A stretch of DNA of 11,365 nt from an uncultured Collinsella sp. (lineage in GTDB: Bacteria; Actinomycetota; Coriobacteriia; Coriobacteriales; Coriobacteriaceae): positions 1 to 11,365 of the forward strand of contig CAADVE010000209.1 in NCBI GenBank assembly GCA_900752425.1, in the 5' to 3' direction. Of the stretch, positions 1-5,412 are shown in pieces. The notes beneath the pieces were generated by a model. That model was not told where the DNA came from and did no database searches. It saw nothing but the letters and a program-made list of their open reading frames with translations. How positions within the stretch are numbered: the stretch's first letter is position 1; each line of letters starts with the position of its first letter. Both the position numbers and the translations under genes were made by a program.

Positions 1-41
1 CCGGGGGGGGCGCGGTGTGTGGGGGAGGGGGGGGGGGGGGG
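1..41. other. Low-complexity poly-G tract, probable contig-end artefact
   Basis: The first 41 bases are almost all G, with a short CGCGGTGTGT interruption at 11-20 and one A at 26. The composition changes abruptly at base 43 to ordinary coding sequence that matches the TsaC family. G runs of this kind are a common artefact at read or contig ends, because two-colour chemistry calls G when there is no signal. I infer that this tract is not genuine genome sequence, or at least that its length is not reliable. Any start codon placed inside it, such as the GTG at 15, should not be trusted. Confidence 0.7.
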
Positions 42-749
42 GAGCCGCATCGGCTTGCAGTCGAGCGCACGGCCGAGCTACTCGGTCGTGGTGGCCTGGC
101 GCTTATTCCAACCGAGACGGTCTACGGTGTCGCCGTGGCAGTCAACGCCTTCTCGGATGCCGTTCCACAAGATACAAGTGAACCTCTGCCGTGGCCGCGC
201 GATCCGCAGGCCACCGTCAACGGCGCCGCGGTCCCCGCACTCGGTACCGGCTATCGTCGTATCTTTACCCTCAAGCAGCGCGAGCTCACCCAAACGGTTG
301 CCTGGCTGGTCGATGATGCCGAGGCGCTCGACCGCTATGGCGTGGATATCCCTCATGAGGCCCGCATGCTCGCCCGACGATGCTGGCCGGGTGCCCTGAC
401 TATCGTGGTTAAGGCGGCCCCCTGCGTGCCGACCTTTATGCGCGCCGCCGACGACACGGTGGCACTTCGCGCTTCGGCCTCGCCCGTGGTGCAAGCGCTC
501 ATCCGCGCCTGCGGCAGCCCTCTTGCCTGCACCAGCGCCAACACGCATGGAGCGCCCGCGCCGGCAAGTTTTGCCACGGTGGAGGAGCGCATCCTGGAGG
601 GGGTCGATGTGGCCGTCGACGCCGGTGAGACCCCGTGTCGCGATGCCTCAACCATCGTGTCGTTTCAGCACGGCGAGCTCCAGATCCTGCGCCAAGGCGC
701 GCTTCCCGCATCAGAGATCGAACGGGTCCTGTCCGACCCGATGCAATAG
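15..749 (+). CDS. tsaC: Threonylcarbamoyl-AMP synthase (TsaC/Sua5/YrdC family), 5' end unreliable
   Basis: The enzyme makes L-threonylcarbamoyl-AMP from threonine, bicarbonate and ATP in the cytoplasm, the first step of t6A modification at position 37 of ANN-decoding tRNAs. The family signature PTETVYG lies at about 108-128. WPGALTIVVK follows at about 384-413, and the SAN motif of CTSANTHGAPAP is near 528-563. DASTIV is near 642-659. Only the YrdC domain is present, so this is the short TsaC type. Two oddities are visible. About 25-30 extra residues sit between PTETVYGV and the lysine motif (about 147-257), and that motif reads KQRE where the family usually has KGRP. The GTG at 15 lies within a G tract and encodes a run of glycines foreign to the family. 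The true N-terminus is therefore probably missing or corrupted by a few to about 15 residues, while the frame from base 42 onward is sound. glpK begins 13 bases downstream. Confidence 0.85.
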   Translation: MCGGGGGGGEPHRLAVERTAELLGRGGLALIPTETVYGVAVAVNAFSDAVPQDTSEPLPWPRDPQATVNGAAVPALGTGYRRIFTLKQRELTQTVAWLVDDAEALDRYGVDIPHEARMLARRCWPGALTIVVKAAPCVPTFMRAADDTVALRASASPVVQALIRACGSPLACTSANTHGAPAPASFATVEERILEGVDVAVDAGETPCRDASTIVSFQHGELQILRQGALPASEIERVLSDPMQ

Positions 750-762
750 AAAGGTGTAAGCG

Positions 763-2304
763 ATGTCGTTGAATCTAGGTAGCCTGGGTATGGAAGACGC
801 CCCGTTTAGCTTTGGCGGTTCCTACATCATGGCGCTCGACTGCGGCACTACCTCGGTACTCGCGACCATCGTCGACGAGTACGGCTGCATCGTCGCCCAG
901 GCGCGTCGTAGCGTCAAAACCAGCTTCCCGCGCCCCGGCTGGGTGGAGCAGGATCCCACGGAGGTGCTTGCCAGCCAGATCGGCGTGATGATGGAGGTTC
1001 AGTTTAAGAGCGGCATCCATTCTGACCGCATTGCCGCCATCGGTATCTCCAACCAGCGCGAGACCACGGTGGTGTGGGATCGCATAAGCGGCCAACCCAT
1101 CTATAACGCCATCGTGTGGCAATGCCGTCGCACCGCCCCTCTGATCGACGAGCTGGTCGAGCAGGGCGCAGAAGAGCTGGTGCGCTCCCGCACGGGGCTT
1201 ACGCTCGACCCGTATTTCTCGGCCTCCAAGGTGCAGTGGATTCTCGATAACGTCGACGGTGCGCGTGAGAGCGCGGCGGCGGGCGACCTCATGTTCGGCA
1301 CCATCGACACCTGGCTCATCTACAACCTCACCGGCGGTCAGGTCTTTGCCACCGACTACACCAATGCCAGCCGCACCGCGCTCTTTAATATCCATGCGCT
1401 CGATTGGGACGACGATCTGCTGGCACTTTTCGACATCCCGCGTTCCATGATGCCCGAGGTTCGTTGGAGCTCGGGCGACTACGGCCGCGTCGCGAGCGAC
1501 ATCATGACCAACATGCCACCCATCATGGGCGTGGCGGGCGATCAGCAGGCGTCGCTGTTCGGCCACTGCTGCTTCCATCCCGGCCAGACCAAAAACACCT
1601 ATGGCACGGGCTGCTTTATGCTCATGAACACCGGCGACGAGATCGTCGAATCCAAGAATGGCCTGGTCTCCACCATCGGTATCGCTGCGGACGGCAAAGT
1701 CAGCTATGCGCTCGAGGGCTCTATTTTTGCCGCCGGCTCAACGATGAACTGGCTTCGCAACAACATGGGCATCATCTCGAGCGTGAGCGAGTCGGCACAA
1801 CTCGCCGCTTCGATTAGCGACAACGAGGGCTGCTACTTCGTTCCCGCCTTTGCGGGTTTGGGTGCTCCCTGGTGGGACCCGCATGCTCGCGGTATCGTGT
1901 GCGGTCTGACCGGCGCCTCGAGCCGTGCGACTGTCGTACGTGCCGCCTGCGAATCCATGGCATATCAGAGCTACGACGTGCTGCGCGCCATGGAGCAGGA
2001 CGTGGGGCTTTCGATTGAGCGCCTGTCTGTCGATGGCGGTGCCTCGCGCAACGAGTTCATCATGCAATTCCAGGCCGATCTGCTGGATATCCCCGTGCTG
2101 CAGTGCGAGACGGTGGAGACCACGGCGATCGGTGCCGCGTACTTGGCGGGCCTTGCCGTCGGCTATTGGGAGGACCTGGAGGAGCTGGAGCAAAACGCTC
2201 AGATCGTTAAGACCTTCCTTCCCCATATGTCCGCCGAGCGCCGTGAGAGCAATCTCGCTGGTTGGCGTGATGCCGTCAAGCGCTCGCTCAGTGCTGCACA
2301 GTAG
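763..2304 (+). CDS. glpK: Glycerol kinase (FGGY family)
   Basis: It phosphorylates glycerol with ATP to sn-glycerol 3-phosphate in the cytoplasm, feeding glycolysis and lipid synthesis. At 513 residues it is about the usual 500 plus a 15-residue N-terminal extension. Visible motifs are the phosphate-binding DCGTTS (26-31), glycerol ligands NQRET (R99, E100), W119 in WQCRR, Y151 in DPYFSASK, the catalytic D260 in AGDQQ, NTYGTGCF (278-285), PAFAGLGAPWWDP (361-373) and the second nucleotide motif VDGGAS (423-428). ATG 763 is chosen for the AAAGGTG Shine-Dalgarno 6 bases upstream. ATG 790 is a weaker alternative that would bring the length near the family norm. The usual DQGTTSSR reads DCGTTSVL here, which loses the Arg that contacts ADP in the E. 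coli enzyme (R18). The glycine-rich loop that binds fructose 1,6-bisphosphate in E. coli is absent before AGDQQ. It is probably co-transcribed with tsaC. Confidence 0.93.
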   Translation: MSLNLGSLGMEDAPFSFGGSYIMALDCGTTSVLATIVDEYGCIVAQARRSVKTSFPRPGWVEQDPTEVLASQIGVMMEVQFKSGIHSDRIAAIGISNQRETTVVWDRISGQPIYNAIVWQCRRTAPLIDELVEQGAEELVRSRTGLTLDPYFSASKVQWILDNVDGARESAAAGDLMFGTIDTWLIYNLTGGQVFATDYTNASRTALFNIHALDWDDDLLALFDIPRSMMPEVRWSSGDYGRVASDIMTNMPPIMGVAGDQQASLFGHCCFHPGQTKNTYGTGCFMLMNTGDEIVESKNGLVSTIGIAADGKVSYALEGSIFAAGSTMNWLRNNMGIISSVSESAQLAASISDNEGCYFVPAFAGLGAPWWDPHARGIVCGLTGASSRATVVRAACESMAYQSYDVLRAMEQDVGLSIERLSVDGGASRNEFIMQFQADLLDIPVLQCETVETTAIGAAYLAGLAVGYWEDLEELEQNAQIVKTFLPHMSAERRESNLAGWRDAVKRSLSAAQ

Positions 2305-2427
2305 GGCTGCGATGGGCTGCTCGATACAACAAACCGTTAAACTTATGCACGGCGCGCGGCAACAACATCGCCATGCGCCTTGTCAGCAAGGCCATCTTCC
2401 GGCCGCAACGAAAGGGGCAATCAACCC
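2305..2427 (+). promoter_or_regulatory. Leader of upp with a 6-bp stem-loop
   Basis: These 123 noncoding bases lie between glpK and upp. A perfect inverted repeat, GCCTTG (2377-2382) and CAAGGC (2387-2392) with a TCAG loop, sits 35 bases before the upp start. It is not followed by a T run, so it is a poor intrinsic terminator and could instead be a leader hairpin. A 7-base direct repeat GGGCTGC (2304-2310 and 2314-2320) overlaps the glpK stop codon. I do not recognise the conserved PyrR-binding sequence and see no convincing promoter. Whether upp has its own transcript is therefore open. Confidence 0.35.
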
Positions 2428-3075
2428 ATGACCGTCACCTACGATACGTCCCGTGTGACCCTTGTCGATCACCCGCTCGTCCAGCATAAGCTGTCGATTC
2501 TGCGCGACAAAAACACCGGCACCAACCAGTTTCGCCAGCTCGTGCGCGAACTCGCACTTTTTGACGGCTACGAGGCCATGTGCGACCTGCCCATGGAAGA
2601 CGTCGAAGTCGAGACCCCCATCACCACCGCAACGTTTAAGCAGCTCGCCGGCAAAAAGCTCGCCATCGTTCCCATTCTGCGTGCAGGCCTTGGCATGGTC
2701 GATGGCATCCTCGACTTGGTACCCTCCGCTCGCGTGGGCCACATCGGTATGGAGCGCGACGAGGTTACCCACGAGCCGCATGAGTATTACTGCAAGATGC
2801 CCAAGGATATCGACCAGCGCATCTGCCTGGTCGTCGACCCCATGCTCGCCACGGGCGGTTCGGCCGAGATGGCCATCAGCTACCTGCGCGAGCGCGGTGT
2901 CAAGGACATCCGCATGCTGTGCATCGTCGCGGCCCCCGAGGGCCTCAAGTCGCTGACTGAGAAGGACCCCGATGTGCATATCTATACCTGCGCCATCGAC
3001 GACCATCTCAACGAGGCCGCCTACATCGTTCCCGGCCTGGGCGACGCCGGCGACCGCATCTACGGCACGCTGTAA
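2428..3075 (+). CDS. upp: Uracil phosphoribosyltransferase
   Basis: It converts uracil and PRPP to UMP and diphosphate, the pyrimidine salvage step, in the cytoplasm. The protein is 215 residues (E. coli 208). HPLVQHKL (15-22) starts the conserved fold, and VPILRAGLGM (81-90) is the family core. The PRPP loop VVDPMLATGGSA spans 135-146. The uracil-binding C-terminus YIVPGLGDAGDRIYGT covers 199-214. The frame is open back to ATG 2380, but homology begins near the ATG at 2428, which has AAAGGGG about 10 bases upstream. The 16 extra residues from 2380 would be translated leader with no family match and would cover the leader hairpin, so 2428 is preferred. upp next to the atp operon is a common arrangement in Firmicutes. 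Confidence 0.95.
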   Translation: MTVTYDTSRVTLVDHPLVQHKLSILRDKNTGTNQFRQLVRELALFDGYEAMCDLPMEDVEVETPITTATFKQLAGKKLAIVPILRAGLGMVDGILDLVPSARVGHIGMERDEVTHEPHEYYCKMPKDIDQRICLVVDPMLATGGSAEMAISYLRERGVKDIRMLCIVAAPEGLKSLTEKDPDVHIYTCAIDDHLNEAAYIVPGLGDAGDRIYGTL

Positions 3076-3138
3076 TCTCTGGGCCATACCGGCCAACGTC
3101 GAAAATACGAAGAAATGGTGCGCGCGGGCGAGCAAAAG

Positions 3139-3171
3139 ACGTCCACGCGCACTCCTGTTAACGGACGTTTT
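3139..3171 (+). terminator. Weak candidate rho-independent terminator after upp
   Basis: ACGTCC at 3139-3144 and GGACGT at 3163-3168 form a 6-bp stem, which reaches about 9 bp if the flanking G-T and A-T pairs are counted. The loop is 18 bases and a short TTTT follows. The long loop and short T run make it weak. No better terminator is visible between upp and the atp promoter. Confidence 0.3.
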
Positions 3172-3193
3172 GCCCTGCAGGGTTCGAGAAAAA

Positions 3194-3255
3194 CGTATTA
3201 CCGTACCTGCGGCATAAAGAAGGTCTTAAGAAAACGAACAGGTGCGTATTAACCG
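3194..3255 (+). repeat. Imperfect direct repeat upstream of the atp promoter
   Basis: CGTATTACCG (3194-3203) recurs as CGTATTAACCG (3245-3255), 51 bases apart and ending 12 bases before the -35 box. The spacing is close to five helical turns. Paired regulator sites or chance are both possible. Confidence 0.3.
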
Positions 3256-3267
3256 ATGCTTTTTCGG

Positions 3268-3295
3268 TTGTACTTTAGCGATTGGCTCGTACAAT
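3268..3295 (+). promoter_or_regulatory. Predicted sigma-70-type promoter of the atp operon
   Basis: TTGTAC (3268-3273) and TACAAT (3290-3295) are separated by 16 bases. Each matches the TTGACA/TATAAT consensus at five or four of six positions. Transcription would begin near 3302, giving a leader of about 55 bases before the first gene. An inverted repeat AACCGA/TCGGTT (3251-3256 and 3264-3269) runs into the -35 box and could be an operator or the end of an upstream transcript. The inverted repeat GGCGT/ACGCC (3329-3333 and 3351-3355) brackets the ribosome site of the first gene. Confidence 0.6.
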
Positions 3296-3356
3296 AGTCA
3301 CCAATGTTTGGCGGGAACTGTCCTGTGAGGCGTTAAAAAGGAAAGTGAGGACGCCA

Positions 3357-3668
3357 GTGTTTCAGATAGCCGATCTGCTCGCTATCGTTGCAGGCGCCAT
3401 CGCGGGCGCAATTGCCTTCCTTCCCTTTGTCTTTACGCTCAAGCCGGTTCTTGACGATAAACAGAATGCGGACATGCTCAAGGGTATGGTGAGTCTCGCG
3501 GTCTCGGCAATCGCGTTGCTTGTCTTTACCTTGGTTGTGTTTGTGTTGTTCGGAGAGGCATTTCGCATGTTCCTCCTGGGCGAGGCGATCGGCTTCGTGG
3601 CCTTTATGGCCGCCTGCGCGGTTCGCGTCGCCAAGGCGCTGCGAGATCCTCATGAGGTCGAAAGGTAA
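3357..3668 (+). CDS. Small membrane protein in the AtpI position
   Basis: This is a 103-residue hydrophobic protein with three predicted membrane segments, at about residues 5-28, 42-65 and 71-92. It ends in a basic, charged tail (RVAKALRDPHEVER). The place directly ahead of atpB is where AtpI usually lies. AtpI assists c-ring assembly or magnesium supply, but it normally has about four segments, and I do not recognise a diagnostic motif here. The role as an AtpI-like factor is therefore inferred from position and topology. GTG 3357 is chosen because GTGAGG lies 6 bases upstream. The GTG at 3345 has poor spacing from AAGG, and the longer frame from TTG 3282 would begin inside the promoter. 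The stop codon is three bases before the atpB start, so the two genes are translationally close. Confidence 0.65.
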   Translation: MFQIADLLAIVAGAIAGAIAFLPFVFTLKPVLDDKQNADMLKGMVSLAVSAIALLVFTLVVFVLFGEAFRMFLLGEAIGFVAFMAACAVRVAKALRDPHEVER

Positions 3669-3671
3669 GTC

Positions 3672-4475
3672 GTGGAAATTTTTGAAAAGCTGCCTGATGA
3701 GATTAATCATCTGGTCAGCGAGTTCAGCTCCACCCCTGTCGTGGGCGATCTGAGCTGCGGCATCACGCAGTACTCGTTTTGGCTGATCGTCTCCACGATC
3801 GTGCTCCTGATCGTCCTGGCCGTGTTCAAGAAGAAGCAGACCCTGGTTCCCAAGGGCTTCTTCGTCAACGGTTTCGAGTACATCATCGAGTACGTCGAGA
3901 ACGATATCGGCAAGGGTGTCGTGGGTGAGAACTGGAAGAAGCACTTCCCGTTCCTGTGCTCGCTTTTCCTGTTCATCCTGATCAATAACATGATCGGCCT
4001 GATCCCGGGAATGAAGCCCGGCACCGGCGCAATCGGCTCCACCGCCGCACTCGCCATTTTCGCCTTCGTGTACTTCATCTACTACGGATGCAAGGCTCAC
4101 GGCGTGATCGGCTACATCAAGAGCCTCGCCCCGCAGGGCGTGAGCTTCCCGATGAACGTGCTCGTGTGGGTCGTCGAGCTTTTCTCGACCTTCCTGCGCC
4201 TCATCACGCTTGCCGTCCGTCTGTTCTGCAACATGTTCGCAGGACACGTGGTCATGGGCTCGTTCGCCATCATGGCGAGCATGTTCATGCAGCCGCTGCT
4301 TCAGCAGGTTTCCGCGGCCCACGCCGTCGGCGCCCTGCCTTCGCTGGCCTGGCTTGCCATCCTCATCCTGATCTATGCGATCGAGCTTGTGGTCGGCGCC
4401 ATCCAGGCTTACGTCTTCACGGTCCTTACCGCCGTGTATGTCTCCGAGGCAGAGGAGGTCGCGGAGGAGGAGTAG
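3672..4475 (+). CDS. atpB: ATP synthase Fo subunit a
   Basis: This membrane stator subunit forms the two proton half-channels beside the c ring. It has 267 residues with hydrophobic segments near 36-52, 93-112, 121-139, 162-182, 193-212 and 223-255. The essential arginine is R183 in AVRLFCNMFAGH, equal to E. coli R210. IELVVGAIQAYVFTVLTAVY (237-256) is the conserved last helix, with Q245 equal to E. coli Q252. H192 stands where E. coli has E219 and E238 where E. coli has H245, so the pair is exchanged. The C-terminus is acidic. The GTG start at 3672 has AAAGG 6 bases upstream, overlapping the end of the previous gene. Confidence 0.96.
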   Translation: MEIFEKLPDEINHLVSEFSSTPVVGDLSCGITQYSFWLIVSTIVLLIVLAVFKKKQTLVPKGFFVNGFEYIIEYVENDIGKGVVGENWKKHFPFLCSLFLFILINNMIGLIPGMKPGTGAIGSTAALAIFAFVYFIYYGCKAHGVIGYIKSLAPQGVSFPMNVLVWVVELFSTFLRLITLAVRLFCNMFAGHVVMGSFAIMASMFMQPLLQQVSAAHAVGALPSLAWLAILILIYAIELVVGAIQAYVFTVLTAVYVSEAEEVAEEE

Positions 4476-4599
4476 TCTTCCGTTCGTGCCTTAAAGGTAA
4501 GGCAATTCGTTAAACCGCCGGTGCCCGTACCCATGGAGCCCGGCAGTTATAAAAAGGTTATCCTGCGTGAAATAAGACACGCACGACAAAGGAGGAATC
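4476..4599 (+). promoter_or_regulatory. atpB-atpE intergenic leader with three candidate stem-loops
   Basis: This 124-base gap is the only long one inside the operon. TGCCTTA/TAAGGCA (4487-4493 and 4498-4504) forms a 7-bp stem with an AAGG loop. GCCGG/CCGGC (4517-4521 and 4540-4544) forms a 5-bp stem with an 18-base loop. TGCGTG/CACGCA (4564-4569 and 4578-4583) forms a 6-bp stem with an 8-base A-rich loop, four bases ahead of the atpE Shine-Dalgarno. None is followed by a proper T run. They may stabilise or process the mRNA, or tune c-subunit translation. That role is inferred from the position. Confidence 0.45.
4588..4595 (+). promoter_or_regulatory. Near-perfect ribosome binding site of atpE
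   Basis: AAAGGAGG ends four bases before the GTG start at 4600 and complements the 3' end of 16S rRNA over its full eight bases. It is the strongest site in the operon. This fits the need for about ten c subunits per complex. Confidence 0.8.
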
Positions 4600-4794
4600 G
4601 TGGGAGTTATCGGTTACGGTCTCGGTGTTATCGGCGCTGGTCTTGCTATCGGCCTGTCTGCTCTGGGTGCTACGGGTGCTATGGCCCGTCAGCCTGAGGT
4701 CCAGGGCCGCGTGTTCACCGTCTTCATCATGGGCTCCGCTTTCGGCGAGGCTCTGGCTCTGATCGGCTTCGTTGTCGCGCTGATCGTTAAATAG
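4600..4794 (+). CDS. atpE: ATP synthase Fo subunit c
   Basis: This hairpin proteolipid forms the rotating ring in the membrane. It has only 64 residues, while the family usually has 70-90. Helix 1 carries the glycine-rich packing pattern (G5, G7, G9, G12, G14, G18). The polar loop is ARQPE (29-33), which contacts gamma and epsilon. Helix 2 carries the ion-binding carboxylate E50 in GSAFGEALALIG, equal to E. coli D61. The residues after E50 are Ala-Leu rather than the Ser-Thr of sodium-type rings, and the place of the sodium-ligand Gln in helix 1 holds I17, so proton coupling is predicted. The GTG start is fixed by AAAGGAGG just upstream, and no longer homologous N-terminus is available. atpF follows after 15 bases. 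Confidence 0.95.
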   Translation: MGVIGYGLGVIGAGLAIGLSALGATGAMARQPEVQGRVFTVFIMGSAFGEALALIGFVVALIVK

Positions 4795-4809
4795 CACGGA
4801 GCGTCAAGT

Positions 4810-5412
4810 ATGAATCTTTCATCCCAGAAGAGCGCGATCGCACTCTCCGCGTCCGCGGCCGCGCTGCTCATGCCGGTTTCCGCGTTCGCCGAGGACGGCG
4901 CTGCCGGTGCGGACATCCTCATCCCTAAGATGGCGGAGTTCATCCCGGCGCTTATCGCCTTCCTGATTATCTGGATCGTGCTGGCCAAGGTCGCCCTGCC
5001 GGGCATCATGAAAACCATGGAGGAGCGCGGCAAGAAGATCGAGGAGAGCCTCGACGAGGCCGAGAAGACCAAGCAGGAGGCTATCGCCAAGCGCGCTGAG
5101 TCCGACTCGATCGTCACCGACGCCCGTCGTCAGGCTGCCGACATCGTTCTCGAGGCCCGTAAGGACGCCGAGTCCGAGCGTGCCCGTATCATCGAGGCTG
5201 CTCACAAGGAGGCCGAGGAGATCATCGCCAAGGCCCATACGACCGTCGAGGACGAGCGCAAGTCCATCTATGCCGGTGCCGCGAGCTCCATCGCCGACCT
5301 GTCCGTTGCCGTCGCCACCAAGATCGTGGGCGAGGCACTCGAGGACGATGCCGAGCAGAAGAAGCTCATCGAGCGCTACATCCAGGAAGCAGGTAGCCTG
5401 AATGCCGACTAG
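4810..5412 (+). CDS. atpF: ATP synthase Fo subunit b, with signal-peptide-like N-terminus
   Basis: This is the peripheral stalk subunit that ties the membrane part to the F1 head. The protein has 200 residues (E. coli 156). The membrane anchor is at about 42-60, followed by LPGIMKTMEERGKKIEESL (63-81), a typical b-subunit tether. A long charged coiled coil rich in Ala, Glu, Lys and Arg covers about 70-150, and the C-terminal delta-binding part follows. Unusually, residues 1-27 look like a secretory signal: K7, a hydrophobic stretch at 9-23, then a signal-peptidase-type AFA before E28. This would place an acidic segment (28-35) outside the cell ahead of the anchor. GGAG lies 8 bases before the ATG. 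The last 11 bases overlap atpH. Confidence 0.95.
   Translation: MNLSSQKSAIALSASAAALLMPVSAFAEDGAAGADILIPKMAEFIPALIAFLIIWIVLAKVALPGIMKTMEERGKKIEESLDEAEKTKQEAIAKRAESDSIVTDARRQAADIVLEARKDAESERARIIEAAHKEAEEIIAKAHTTVEDERKSIYAGAASSIADLSVAVATKIVGEALEDDAEQKKLIERYIQEAGSLNAD

Larger units (their letters stand above)
3076..3267 (+). promoter_or_regulatory. upp-atp intergenic region with overlapping inverted repeats
   Basis: No gene is visible between upp and the atp promoter. GTGCGCG (3118-3124) can pair with CGCGCAC (3146-3152). ACGTCC (3139-3144) can pair with GGACGT (3163-3168), extended by a G-T and two A-T pairs and followed by TTTT at 3168-3171. The two stems share the 3139-3152 stretch and so cannot both form. 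The second could act as a weak terminator for upp. A perfect 10-base palindrome, CCCTGCAGGG, lies at 3173-3182. The region is richer in A and T than the genes around it. Any regulatory role is inference. Confidence 0.35.

Noticed and set aside
19..399. Overlapping open frame beside tsaC on the + strand
   Set aside because: It starts in the G tract, has no recognisable motif, and lies in another frame of a clear TsaC reading.
2380..2427. Upstream ATG giving upp 16 extra residues
   Set aside because: The added residues do not match the family, and the ATG at 2428 has a good AAAGGGG site.
3173..3182. CCCTGCAGGG palindrome as a terminator or attachment site
   Set aside because: It has no loop and no T run, and there is no integrase or repeat partner in the window.
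3282..3356. Longer start (TTG 3282) for the AtpI-like protein
   Set aside because: That start overlaps the predicted promoter and lies upstream of the predicted transcript start. GTG 3357 has a better ribosome site.
3333..4322. 329-residue minus-strand frame opposite the AtpI-like gene and atpB
   Set aside because: Its His/Asp/Glu-rich composition is the complement of hydrophobic membrane codons. It has no domain that I recognise and lies across two sense genes.
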